DNA of 64,000 nt from Bifidobacterium pseudocatenulatum DSM 20438 = JCM 1200 = LMG 10505 (GTDB lineage Bacteria > Actinomycetota > Actinomycetes > Actinomycetales > Bifidobacteriaceae): the NCBI RefSeq assembly GCF_001025215.1, contig NZ_AP012330.1:1488001-1552000 (forward strand). Reading direction: 5' to 3'. Below the pieces are notes generated by a model. That model saw only the letters and a program-made list of their open reading frames with translations, did no database searches and was not told where the DNA came from. This document shows positions 45,321-55,006 of the stretch, one piece after another. Both the position numbers and the translations under genes were made by a program. Position 1 is the first letter of the stretch. Each line of letters starts with the position of its first letter.

Positions 45321-46037
45321 GTGAGCACCGTCCCATTCACGCCCAAAAAGGATGCCGAGCGTCCGGATGAAAGCACGCTGACCGACCGTCAGCGCAAGGT
45401 GCTTGGCGCCATCAAAAAACATCTCGTCGAGCAGGGGTTCGCTCCCTCATTCCGCGAAATCGGCGAAGCCGCAGGGCTTAAAAGTCCGTCATCCGTCAAA
45501 CACCAGTTGCAAGTGCTTGACGACAAGGGCTTCATTCGCATGAACGCGAACAAGGGCAGAGCCATCGAAGTCGTGAGTTTCGACGATGACGAGGTTTCGC
45601 CCGGCAAAGTAGCGCAGGTCATCCCATTCCCGAGCCAATCTGATTCCAGCGGATCCATCATGGCTTCCCGCGATGTCCCCTTGGTGGGACGCATCGCGGC
45701 AGGCGTGCCCATCACCGCCGAGCAGCATGTGGACGATGTGATGCGTCTGCCGGAACGTCTCACTGGCACCGGCAATCTGTTTATGCTTGAAGTGCATGGC
45801 GACTCCATGATTGACGCGGCTATCTGCGATGGTGATTTTGTGGTGGTACGCGAGCAGAACACCGCGGAAAATGGAGATATTGTGGCGGCGCTGCTCGACG
45901 ATGAAGCCACGGTGAAAACGTTCCGCAAGGATCATGGCCATGTCTGGCTCATTCCGCACAATCCCGCCTACTCCCCTATCGATGGCACGCATGCTGAGAT
46001 CATGGGCAAGGTGGTCACCGTGCTCCGCAAAATCTGA
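45321..46037 (+). CDS. lexA: SOS repressor LexA
   Basis: LexA represses DNA-damage genes and cleaves itself when RecA filaments form. The N-terminal winged helix (about 20-85; SFREIGEAAGLKSPSSVKHQL) is followed by a hinge and the S24 peptidase domain. The scissile Ala127-Gly128 lies in RIAAGVPI, the nucleophile Ser162 in VHGDSMID and the Lys199 in ATVKTF. The 238-residue length is typical of actinobacteria. GAAAGGAG precedes the GTG start. Confidence 0.96.
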   Translation: MSTVPFTPKKDAERPDESTLTDRQRKVLGAIKKHLVEQGFAPSFREIGEAAGLKSPSSVKHQLQVLDDKGFIRMNANKGRAIEVVSFDDDEVSPGKVAQVIPFPSQSDSSGSIMASRDVPLVGRIAAGVPITAEQHVDDVMRLPERLTGTGNLFMLEVHGDSMIDAAICDGDFVVVREQNTAENGDIVAALLDDEATVKTFRKDHGHVWLIPHNPAYSPIDGTHAEIMGKVVTVLRKI

Positions 46038-46061
46038 CGTTAGACTATTCAACGCCATTGA

Positions 46062-46122
46062 AATCGCGCCCACAAAGATGAAGCCATAAACAAAGACTCC
46101 ATCTTTGTGTGCGCGATTCTTT
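46062..46122. terminator. Long hairpin between lexA and the cation exporter
   Basis: AATCGCGCCCACAAAGATG pairs with CATCTTTGTGTGCGCGATT (one mismatch) and is followed by CTTTTCC in the lexA direction. Confidence 0.8.
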
Positions 46123-46153
46123 TCCGGTAAACGCACCGGTCATTTAAGAATGT

Positions 46154-47089
46154 TTAGGAATGCATTTCGGATTTGCTGGTCGAACTGTATCCTTCCGGTT
46201 CGAGTTGGAAGGTGGTATGAGGTACGGATACGGGGAAATGTTCGCGCAGGCAATCTTGTAGTTGTGCGAGTATTTCCGCCGCTTCTTTCATGGTGAGTCC
46301 TTGTTCGACCACAACATGCGCCATGAAGATCGGCATGCCTGTGGATACGATGCTCGCGTGGATGTCGTGTACCGCCACAACATGCGGCACTTGTTCCAAG
46401 TGGGAACGCACTTCATCGAGATCAAGACCGTTGGGGGTTTCTTCGAGAAGCACGCGAACCGCGTTGCGCAACAGTTTGATGGCTCGCGGGATCATCATGA
46501 GTGCGATGATGCCACCTGCCACAGCGTCGAATCCGGCCCAGCCGGTGCAGATGAGCACGCTTGCCGATACGATTACGGCAACGGACCCTAAAGCGTCATT
46601 CATGACTTCAAGGAATGCCGCTTTCATGTTCATGTTGTCTTCGCTTTGCGATGCGAGGATAAAGATTGATCCGATATTGGCCGCGAGGCCGAGTATGCCC
46701 ATGAAGAGCAGCAATCGCACGTCGTTTACTTCGTCGGCAGATCCGCCGAAAAGTCTCATGCCGGCTTCCACAAGCGCATAGATACCTACGATGAGGAGGA
46801 TGAGGGCTCCGACTGCCGCTGTTAGCACTTCGAGCCTTGCCCAGCCCCAGGTGCGTTTGTTGCTGGGCTTGCGTTGCATCAGTATTGCGGTGACGGTTGA
46901 TGCGATGAGTACGGACATGTCGGTGAGCATGTGTCCGGCATCAACGAGCAGCGCCAACGATTCTGTGATGACCGCGCTGATGACTTCCGCTATGAATACC
47001 GTCGAGGTGAGACCGAGCGACATCATGAGCCGTTTTTGATGTTCCGCTCCTGTGTTCGCTATCGATCCGTGCGCGTGGTCATGTGCCAT
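46154..47089 (-). CDS. Cation diffusion facilitator (zinc/metal exporter)
   Basis: CDF proteins exchange Zn or similar divalent metals for protons. The 311-residue protein starts His-rich (MAHDHAHGS), has about six membrane helices, the metal-site pattern DAGHMLTD in helix 2 and a matching HxxxD-type site written NDALGS in helix 5, and a C-terminal cytoplasmic domain with VHDIHASIVSTGMPIFMAHVV. Layout resembles CzcD/ZitB. A Fur-type dyad overlaps its probable -35 box, so metal-dependent control is plausible. Confidence 0.88.
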   Translation of the reverse strand: MAHDHAHGSIANTGAEHQKRLMMSLGLTSTVFIAEVISAVITESLALLVDAGHMLTDMSVLIASTVTAILMQRKPSNKRTWGWARLEVLTAAVGALILLIVGIYALVEAGMRLFGGSADEVNDVRLLLFMGILGLAANIGSIFILASQSEDNMNMKAAFLEVMNDALGSVAVIVSASVLICTGWAGFDAVAGGIIALMMIPRAIKLLRNAVRVLLEETPNGLDLDEVRSHLEQVPHVVAVHDIHASIVSTGMPIFMAHVVVEQGLTMKEAAEILAQLQDCLREHFPVSVPHTTFQLEPEGYSSTSKSEMHS

Positions 47090-47109
47090 ATGCTTAATCT
47101 TTCAGCCCG

Positions 47110-47139
47110 ATTAAGAAACTTATTGAAATTGTTTCTCAA
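47110..47139 (-). promoter_or_regulatory. Promoter and Fur-type dyad of the cation exporter
   Basis: On the minus strand, TTGAGA, an 18-bp spacer and CTTAAT form the promoter. The dyad TGAGAAACAATTTCA (+ strand 47124-47138) overlaps the -35 and follows the TGAnA-N5-TnTCA outline of Fur/Zur boxes. Confidence 0.4.
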
Positions 47140-47167
47140 TACCATTTTCATTGCTCTCAAAACGCAA

Positions 47168-47210
47168 GAAACCCCAGCCATAGGCCGGGGTTTCCTTTAT
47201 TTCTTTTTGC
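47168..47210. terminator. Terminator hairpin upstream of the cation exporter gene
   Basis: GAAACCCC and GGGGTTTC, with inner GCC/GGC, form a stem with T-rich sequence on the plus side and a weaker T run on the minus side. It is the third hairpin after ldh and stops read-through into the exporter gene. Confidence 0.7.
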
Positions 47211-47252
47211 AGTCTAACGACTGATCAATCGCCTGTCAATACCCAAGCAACC

Positions 47253-47287
47253 AAAAAGCGGTAACGCAGCTGGCACTCCGTTACCGC
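47253..47287 (-). terminator. Distal ldh terminator
   Basis: On the minus strand GCGGTAACG and CGTTACCGC flank a 12-nt loop and are followed by TTTTT. Confidence 0.8.
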
Positions 47288-47303
47288 CAGAAAACAATAA
47301 AAA

Positions 47304-47398
47304 ACGCGGTAACGCATGTGACAGCAAGGCGCACGGAATGAAGGCGTACAGAGGTACGTCGAATTCCGTGTAACGCAGCTAGCACTCCGTTACCGCGT
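47304..47398 (-). terminator. Proximal ldh hairpin with nested inverted repeats
   Basis: ACGCGGTAACG (47304-47314) and CGTTACCGCGT (47388-47398) form an outer stem. Inside lie CACGGAAT/ATTCCGTG and, innermost, CGTAC/GTACG. On the minus strand a T run follows the outer stem. Part of the outer arm is repeated in the distal terminator at 47258-47287. Confidence 0.65.
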
Positions 47399-47403
47399 TT
47401 TTA

Positions 47404-48417
<1,014 letters not shown>

Positions 48418-48493
48418 TTAGAATTTCATCTTTACTTTATCCACACAGCATGACGTTTCAAGGCGTTATAACACGACTTGCAAATAATGAAAA

Positions 48494-48507
48494 GTGATAT
48501 GCATCAC
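48494..48507 (-). promoter_or_regulatory. Second dyad upstream of ldh
   Basis: GTGATATGCATCAC is a 5-bp inverted repeat; the minus strand reads TGTGATGCATATCACT. It resembles the CRP-family TGTGA-N6-TCACA consensus with one mismatch and lies beside the LacI-type palindrome. Confidence 0.4.
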
Positions 48508-48513
48508 AAAAGA

Positions 48514-48527
48514 TGTGAGCGCTCACA
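48514..48527 (-). promoter_or_regulatory. Palindromic operator upstream of ldh (LacI-family type)
   Basis: TGTGAGCGCTCACA is a perfect 14-bp palindrome, identical in its 12-bp core to the gap site at 3283-3294. A candidate ldh promoter (TTTTCA, 17 bp, TATAAC) begins about 20 bp downstream, a position compatible with activation. Confidence 0.7.
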
Positions 48528-48566
48528 AACGCTGTGTTCGTTGCGTTGCACTGTTTTGCAAGGTTT

Positions 48567-50063
48567 TCAGCCGATTGACTGTTCCACGATTTGCGCAGCC
48601 AAATGATCGTCCACTTCCGCTTCGAGCATCATACCGTCGTCACGGTATTCGACGTTGATCACTTTGCCGTATTCACGTACGCGCGACACCAGCGAACCGG
48701 CAGTGTATGGCAGCAACGCCTCGACATGCACGTTCGGCGTCGGCAGCATGGATTCCACCTGCATACGCAGCTCGTCGACGCCTTCGCCGGAAAACGCCGA
48801 TACGATGTACGCTTCCGGCATCAACGCCTCGATACGCTCGCGTGTGGCCTCATCCATACGGTCGGCCTTGTTGAACACGATAATCGTGGGAATGGTTTCG
48901 ACGCCGTCGATGTCGGAAAGCACATCGTCGACCGCGTCGATTTGCGAGAACGGGTCCGGATGCGATCCGTCCACCACATGCACGATCAGATCGGCTTCGG
49001 AAACCTCCTCCAGCGTGGATTTGAACGCTTCAATCAGCTGCGTAGGCAGTCGACGCACGAACCCGACGGTATCGACGTACGCATATTGACGTCCATCTTT
49101 GGCACGCGCCCTGCGCACTGCGGTGTCCAATGTGGCGAATAGCGCGTTCTCCACCAATTCCGCTGATCCGGTCAACCGATTCGTCAACGACGATTTGCCC
49201 GCGTTCGTATATCCAACCACAGCAACGGTCGGCAATCCGAAACGACGGCGAGCGCCACGTTTGACGTCACGCGCGGGAGCCATCTGTTCGATCTGTTTGC
49301 GGAGTTTGGCGATGCGGCTTCGGATCACACGGCGGTCCATTTCGATTTTCGTTTCGCCAGGTCCTCGCGAGCCGATGCCCGCGTCTCCTGCGGCGCGGCC
49401 ACCTGCCTGTCGCGACAGTGATCCGCCCCAGCCTCGCAGTCGTGGCAGCATGTACTGGAGTTGTGCCAGTTCCACTTGGGCTTTGCCTTCGCGTGAGGTC
49501 GCATGTTGGGCGAAAATGTCGAGGATCACGGCAGTGCGATCCACGACCTTCACTTTGGTGGCGTCTTCCAAGGCGCGGCGTTGGCTTGGCGGCAGGTCGT
49601 CGTCCACAACGATGGTGTCGGCTTCCTCTTGCGCCACGATTCCGGCGAGTTCGCGGGCTTTACCGGAGCCAACGTATGTAGCTGCGTCCGGCTTGATACG
49701 ATGCTGCAGCAGGCCGTCGCATACCACGGCGCCGGCGGTTTCGGCAAGCGCGGCAAGTTCTCTCAATGATTCTTCGGCCTGTGCCTGTGTGGTTTCACGG
49801 CTGGACCACACGCCGACGAGCACAACGCGTTCGAGGCGGACTTTTCGGTATTCGACTTCGGTGACGTCTTGCATTTCGCCGAGTCCGGACACATGCTTCA
49901 ACGCATTGCGGGATTCGCGTTCCTGCCATTGTTCGTCATGGGATTCGTTGAAATGGTTCTCGCCGTTGGTATCAAGCAGCACCTCGGACTGGTCGGCGAG
50001 CACGCCTGACACGTCGTTGGCGCTCATGCTATGCTCGATGTCGTTTTCTTGGCTCAATGGCAC
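48567..50063 (-). CDS. hflX: GTPase HflX
   Basis: HflX binds 50S/70S ribosomes and splits stalled ribosomes under stress. The 498-residue protein has an acidic N-terminal extension of about 70 residues, then the HflX N-domain with VVCDGLLQHRIKPDAATYVGSGKA, the glycine-rich linker GGRAAGDAGIGSRGPGETKIE, and the G domain: G1 GYTNAGKSSL, G3 DTVGFVRRLP, G4 NKAD and G5 SAFSGEG. The start may be the GTG at 50063 or a TTG at 50057, which has AGAGG 5 nt upstream. Confidence 0.93.
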   Translation of the reverse strand: MPLSQENDIEHSMSANDVSGVLADQSEVLLDTNGENHFNESHDEQWQERESRNALKHVSGLGEMQDVTEVEYRKVRLERVVLVGVWSSRETTQAQAEESLRELAALAETAGAVVCDGLLQHRIKPDAATYVGSGKARELAGIVAQEEADTIVVDDDLPPSQRRALEDATKVKVVDRTAVILDIFAQHATSREGKAQVELAQLQYMLPRLRGWGGSLSRQAGGRAAGDAGIGSRGPGETKIEMDRRVIRSRIAKLRKQIEQMAPARDVKRGARRRFGLPTVAVVGYTNAGKSSLTNRLTGSAELVENALFATLDTAVRRARAKDGRQYAYVDTVGFVRRLPTQLIEAFKSTLEEVSEADLIVHVVDGSHPDPFSQIDAVDDVLSDIDGVETIPTIIVFNKADRMDEATRERIEALMPEAYIVSAFSGEGVDELRMQVESMLPTPNVHVEALLPYTAGSLVSRVREYGKVINVEYRDDGMMLEAEVDDHLAAQIVEQSIG

Positions 50064-50188
50064 CTCTCACGGTTAAACTATGGTGTCTTTATTATCATCA
50101 TTCTCTAGAGACATGGGTATCGGGCATTCGCCACGTGGATGAGCGCGGCTTGCGTGATGCCGGAGGCGAGCGTTTGCAAGGAGTGGGT

Positions 50189-50800
50189 ATGGCACAGGCC
50201 GAACAGTATTTCGCGGCTGATCCGCAGTCGAAGGATGTACGTAAGAGGCTGCATGTTGTGTTGCGAGGCAATGAGGCCGATGTTGAGGTTTCCAATGGCG
50301 TGTTTTCCGGCAATCGCGTGGATTTGGGAACGTCCGTGCTGCTTCGTCAGGCTCCGGAGCCTCCTGAGGAGGGTACGTTCCTTGATCTGGGTTGCGGTTG
50401 GGGCCCGATTGCGTTGACACTTGGTTTTGCTTCGCCGAAGGCTGATATTTGGGCGTTGGACGTGAATGAACGCGCGTTGGATCTGACGCGTCGCAATGCC
50501 GAGCTCAATGGTGTGAGGAACGTTCATGCGGTCACCGCCGATGAGATCCCTTCGGATATGACGTTTGATCTGATTTGGTCGAATCCGCCGATTCGTGTTG
50601 GCAAGGATGTGCTGCATGAGTTGTTGATGACGTGGCTGCCGCGTTTGAATGCGGGTGGTACCGCCTATTTGGTGGTGCAGAAGAATCTGGGGTCGGATTC
50701 GTTGATTCCGTGGCTTGCCACGCAGCTTGGCGATGGTTATGAGGTAAGTAAGTACGCGAGTTCGAAGGGCTTCCGCGTTATCGAGGTTATGAAGGCATGA
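50189..50800 (+). CDS. Class I SAM methyltransferase, RsmC/RlmG-like
   Basis: Family members methylate guanines in 16S or 23S rRNA. The 203-residue protein is a single RsmC-type domain with the SAM motif FLDLGCGWGPIALTL, the ALDVNERALDLTRRN acidic loop and the catalytic NPPI box (WSNPPIRVG). I use the ATG at 50189 because AAGGAG lies 5 nt before it and the conserved domain starts there; an ATG at 50057 would overlap the hflX start. Its stop overlaps the hrpA start by 4 nt. The RNA target is unknown. Confidence 0.85.
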   Translation: MAQAEQYFAADPQSKDVRKRLHVVLRGNEADVEVSNGVFSGNRVDLGTSVLLRQAPEPPEEGTFLDLGCGWGPIALTLGFASPKADIWALDVNERALDLTRRNAELNGVRNVHAVTADEIPSDMTFDLIWSNPPIRVGKDVLHELLMTWLPRLNAGGTAYLVVQKNLGSDSLIPWLATQLGDGYEVSKYASSKGFRVIEVMKA

Positions 50801-53800
50801 AATTCGAATATCCTTCCCAACTGCCGGTTTCCGCTGCACGTAGCGATATTGCCGAGGCGGTGAAGTCGAGCCAAGTCGTGATTGTGTCTGGTCAGACGGG
50901 TTCCGGTAAGACCACGCAGCTGCCGAAGATTCTGTTGGAATTGGGCCGTGGATCGCATGGCAGGCAGATTGTGCACACGCAGCCGCGTAGGCTGGCCGCT
51001 CGTACCGTGGCCGAACGTATCGCCGCGGAGATGGGCGTGCGTTTGGGCGACGAGGTCGGCTATCAGGTGCGTTTCACCGATGAGAGCTCACCGAAGACCC
51101 GTCTTCGCGTGGTGACCGACGGTATTCTGTTGGCGCAGATTCAACGCGATCCGAAACTGATGCAATACGATACGATCGTTATCGACGAGGCGCACGAACG
51201 TAGTCTCAATATTGACTTTCTGCTCGGTTATTTGACTGCGCTATTGCCGAAACGACGTGACCTGAAATTGGTAATCACGTCGGCGACGATTGATTCGGTG
51301 AAGTTCCAGGAGCATTTCGAGCACGCTTTGCATACGAAAGTGCCGGTTATCGAGGTTTCGGGACGAACCTACCCCGTGCAGGTCGTGTATGAGCCGCTGG
51401 GCACCGCTCCCGCGTTGATGCGTTCCGTACCCGGTTTTGAAACTGGCGCGATGCCGGGCGATGCCGACTATGAAACGTTGTCGGCCGCTCCTGACGCGAA
51501 GGATTCCCGCGAGCCGAACGTTGACATGCCGACGGCGGTGGCGCGCGCCTGTGCCGAGTTGGTGATTCATTCGAGTCATGACCGTGGACCGCGCGATATT
51601 CTCGTGTTCGCCTCGGGCGAGCGCGACATTCATGATTTTGAGAATGCGCTGCGCCATCATTATGGTCCGCGTGCCATTGATATGCGTCGTCCTGATGCGA
51701 TTGAGATCGTGCCGTTGTTCGCGCGGTTGTCCTCCAAGGAGCAGCATCGCGTGTTTGAGCCGCATGACCATCAGCGTATTGTGATCGCTACGAATGTGGC
51801 CGAAACGTCGTTGACGGTGCCGGGCATTCGTTATGTGGTCGACCCTGGCACCGCTCGTATTTCACGTTATTCGAAGAGCGCGAAAGTGCAACGGCTTCCG
51901 ATTGAACCGATCAGTCAGGCGAGCGCGAACCAACGTTCGGGTCGTTGCGGCCGTATTGCAGATGGTATTGCGATTCGCTTGTATTCTCGCGAGGATTTCG
52001 AGACGCGCCCGGAATTCACGGAGCCTGAGATTCTGCGCACGTCGTTGGGTGCGGTCGTATTGCATATGCTGTCGGTGGGTGTGGCTCGTACCGCGCAGGA
52101 TGTTACGGATTTCGGCTTCATCGATCCGCCTGATATGAAGGCGGTGTCTGATGGTTTCAATGAGTTGACCGAGTTGAAGGCCGTGGCGCGCAAGCATGGC
52201 GAGGTTGTGCTGACGCACACGGGTCGCATGCTTGCACGCATTCCGATCGACGTGCGTTTGGGCCGTATGATCATCGAGGCTGCGAAGTCGACCACGCCGA
52301 ACACGTTGGCCGCAGTGCTGGTGGTGGTCGCGTTCCTAAGTTTGCAGGATCCCCGCGAACGTCCGGATGAGAATCGTGAGGAGGCCGACCGCATTCATAA
52401 CCGGTATGCCGATCCGTCCAGTGATTTTCTGACCGCGTTGAACTTGTGGGATCGCGTGTTCCAAGCTGATGGCGAGCCGAGCAATTCCGCGCTTCGTAGG
52501 ATTTGCAAGACTGAGTATTTGAGTTGGCTGCGCATCCGTCAGTGGAAGGATCTGGTCACGCAGTTGCGTGAGATGTGCAAGGAATTCAAGTTCAAGGTTG
52601 GCGATCCGATTCCGGCTTCGCGTCCGCCGCTTGAGATTCGTCAGCTTCCGTCGAATCAGCAGGCTGCGCATTCGTTGTGTTGTTCGTGGGATGCGCAGGG
52701 TATTCATACGTCGATGCTTTCGGGCTTGTTGTCGATGATGGGCATGCAGATCGTGCGTGAACCGAAGGCATCTGATTTCGCTGGCTTGAAGGGCGCTGCC
52801 CGTGCGCGTGCCATGAAGCGTGCGCAGAAGATGGCGAAGAATGATTATCAGGGTGCGCGTGGCACGCATTTCGCATTGTTCCCGGCTTCCGCGGTCGCCA
52901 AGTCGACACCGCAATGGGTGATGAGCACGGAGTTGGTGGAAACGAGCCGCTTGTGGGCGCGATATTCCGCCCAGATCGATCCCGCTTGGGCTGAACCGTT
53001 GGCGGGTTCGTTGACGCGAACCACGTATGCGGATCCGCATTGGTCAGGCTCGCGTGGCTCCGCGGTGGCGAGCGCGAAGGTACTGTTGTATGGTTTGCCG
53101 ATAGTGCAGGATCGTACGGTGCAGTGGGGTCGTATCAATCCGCTGGAGGCCCGTGATTTTCTGATTCGTCAGGGTTTGGTCGAGGGCGATATTCAGCAGC
53201 GGTTCTCGTATGACGATTTCATTGCGAAGAATCGCGATGTGCTGGAGGACGCCGCCGACGATGCGAGTCGCACACGTCAGATGGCGCAGGCGGTCAGTGA
53301 TGAGGATCTGTTCGATTTTTATAATTCGGTGATTCCCAATACTGTCACGTCGGTTGCGGATCTTGCGAAATGGTGGAAGTCAAAGCATGATGAGCAGCCG
53401 GATTTGTTGGATTTTGATCCGGAGAAGGTGGAGCGTCTTGCTGATGCCGAGTCAGTGTCGTTGGCTGATTATCCGGATCATTGGCATACGTTGGGTACGG
53501 ACGGCTCCCCTATCGATTTGCGGTTGAGTTATGTGTATGATCCGCATGATCCAAACGATGGCGTGACCGTGCATGTGCCGTTGAAGGTGTTGTCTCGTTT
53601 GACACCGGAACAGTTCACGTGGAATGTTCCCGGATTGTTGGATGAGTTGATTGTCGGCATGATCAAGTCGTTGCCGAAGACGTTGCGCGTGCAGTTTGTT
53701 CCCGCTCCTGATACGGCTCGTAAGATTCGTGCGTGGATTGATGAGAGGTATCCGGATCTGCCTGGTTCCGGTAACCAGCAGAAGCCGAATCTTGCTCCTA

Positions 53801-54897
53801 CCAATGCGGAGGGTGTGGCCGCGTGGCCGGATTTGCCTCATACGTTCACGCAGGCGGCAATCAGCATTGTTGGCGCGCAGATTCACCCTGAAGTGTTGAC
53901 TGGTGAATTGTGGAGCAAGCTCATGCCGTATTTGCGCGTGACGTTCTCTGTGGAGCAGCAGTTGCCTCCGAGTCGCAAGAGTCAGCATGGCAGGCGTCAT
54001 GCGCGGGGCCCTGTCAAGGTGCTTGGCTCGGGCAAATCGTTGGTGGAGTTGCAGCGCAAGTTTGCGGAGCAAGCCGAGGCTTCCGCACGGCAGATGGTGA
54101 AGAAGCAGGCGGAAAACGCTGGAAATCAGGGCAAGCTTGTGGAGCAGGCCAATCTGCTGCATAAGGCTGGTGCCACTACCGAAGCTCGTTCCACCATGCT
54201 GTGGCGCGGTGCACTTGATGTTTTGCGTATGCCGAGCGAGCGTATTTCGTCGCGTTGGTTGGGTGCGGAGGCGTTGATGTTGGCGTCCGCACCATATCAG
54301 TCCACGAAGGATCTTACTGAGGATCTGCAGTTGGCTGCGGTGAAGCGTTTGCTGCCGAATGTTGACGAATTGCCGGATGATGAGGCGTTGGCGAATGCGG
54401 TGCTTGATGTACGTGAAGTGTTCGAAGATACCGTGTATGCGGTTGCGCATGATGTGATCGCTATTTTGAAGCGGTATGCGGAGGTTGATAAAGCCGTGTC
54501 AGGCAAGGCCGATCTGCCGATGTTGAGCGTTTTGCAGTCGATTCGTGAGCATATCGCCACGCTGGTGTATCCGGGATTCATTGGTAAGACTCCTCCGGAT
54601 GCGTTGGCGCCGATTGAACGGTATCTGCATGCTGACGTGCTTCGTTTAGGTAAGGCGAAGAACGACAAGAATCGTGATGTGCGTTGGGCTTGGGAGGCTG
54701 ATGAGGCCAAGCAGTTGGCCGACAAGGCCATGGCGAAGGCCGAACGTGAGCCTGCAGGTCCGCGTCATGAGGCGTTGATGAAGCAGGCGGTCACCGCACG
54801 TTGGATGCTTGAGGAATTCTACGTATCATTGTGGGCGCAGGAACTCGGCACGCCGAAGCCGATCAGCCTGCAGCGCATCAAGAAAGCGTTGAGCTAA
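50797..54897 (+). CDS. hrpA: DEAH-box RNA helicase HrpA
   Basis: HrpA resolves collided or stalled ribosomes in E. coli. The 1366-residue protein has Walker A GQTGSGKTT (32-40), DEAH at 130-133, SAT in ITSATIDS, motif VI in QRSGRCGR, then HA2, OB and the long DUF3418-type C-terminal region, matching full-length HrpA. An inserted stretch near 215-250 is Asp/Ala rich. It is translationally coupled to an RsmC-like methyltransferase and lies next to hflX, so three ribosome-related genes cluster here. Confidence 0.95.
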   Translation: MKFEYPSQLPVSAARSDIAEAVKSSQVVIVSGQTGSGKTTQLPKILLELGRGSHGRQIVHTQPRRLAARTVAERIAAEMGVRLGDEVGYQVRFTDESSPKTRLRVVTDGILLAQIQRDPKLMQYDTIVIDEAHERSLNIDFLLGYLTALLPKRRDLKLVITSATIDSVKFQEHFEHALHTKVPVIEVSGRTYPVQVVYEPLGTAPALMRSVPGFETGAMPGDADYETLSAAPDAKDSREPNVDMPTAVARACAELVIHSSHDRGPRDILVFASGERDIHDFENALRHHYGPRAIDMRRPDAIEIVPLFARLSSKEQHRVFEPHDHQRIVIATNVAETSLTVPGIRYVVDPGTARISRYSKSAKVQRLPIEPISQASANQRSGRCGRIADGIAIRLYSREDFETRPEFTEPEILRTSLGAVVLHMLSVGVARTAQDVTDFGFIDPPDMKAVSDGFNELTELKAVARKHGEVVLTHTGRMLARIPIDVRLGRMIIEAAKSTTPNTLAAVLVVVAFLSLQDPRERPDENREEADRIHNRYADPSSDFLTALNLWDRVFQADGEPSNSALRRICKTEYLSWLRIRQWKDLVTQLREMCKEFKFKVGDPIPASRPPLEIRQLPSNQQAAHSLCCSWDAQGIHTSMLSGLLSMMGMQIVREPKASDFAGLKGAARARAMKRAQKMAKNDYQGARGTHFALFPASAVAKSTPQWVMSTELVETSRLWARYSAQIDPAWAEPLAGSLTRTTYADPHWSGSRGSAVASAKVLLYGLPIVQDRTVQWGRINPLEARDFLIRQGLVEGDIQQRFSYDDFIAKNRDVLEDAADDASRTRQMAQAVSDEDLFDFYNSVIPNTVTSVADLAKWWKSKHDEQPDLLDFDPEKVERLADAESVSLADYPDHWHTLGTDGSPIDLRLSYVYDPHDPNDGVTVHVPLKVLSRLTPEQFTWNVPGLLDELIVGMIKSLPKTLRVQFVPAPDTARKIRAWIDERYPDLPGSGNQQKPNLAPTNAEGVAAWPDLPHTFTQAAISIVGAQIHPEVLTGELWSKLMPYLRVTFSVEQQLPPSRKSQHGRRHARGPVKVLGSGKSLVELQRKFAEQAEASARQMVKKQAENAGNQGKLVEQANLLHKAGATTEARSTMLWRGALDVLRMPSERISSRWLGAEALMLASAPYQSTKDLTEDLQLAAVKRLLPNVDELPDDEALANAVLDVREVFEDTVYAVAHDVIAILKRYAEVDKAVSGKADLPMLSVLQSIREHIATLVYPGFIGKTPPDALAPIERYLHADVLRLGKAKNDKNRDVRWAWEADEAKQLADKAMAKAEREPAGPRHEALMKQAVTARWMLEEFYVSLWAQELGTPKPISLQRIKKALS

Positions 54898-54920
54898 CGC
54901 ATCATCATCTTTCGCATTCC

Positions 54921-54961
54921 ATTGCCGTCGATACTTGCGGTTTTCCAGTATCGACGGCAAT
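54921..54961. terminator. Perfect hairpin after hrpA
   Basis: ATTGCCGTCGATAC and GTATCGACGGCAAT form a 14-bp stem with a 13-nt loop between convergent genes. Confidence 0.75.
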
Positions 54962-55006
54962 AGAACCTAATGAAATCATCCTCAATCGAACCATGGTTAG
55001 CGGTGT

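Noticed and set aside
47253..47400. Possible CRISPR-like repeats
   Set aside because: Only two imperfect copies with no regular spacers and no cas genes; they are better explained as terminator hairpins.
50057..50188. N-terminal extension of the RsmC-like methyltransferase from the ATG at 50057
   Set aside because: It overlaps the hflX start on the other strand, lacks family similarity, and the ATG at 50189 has a strong ribosome-binding site.
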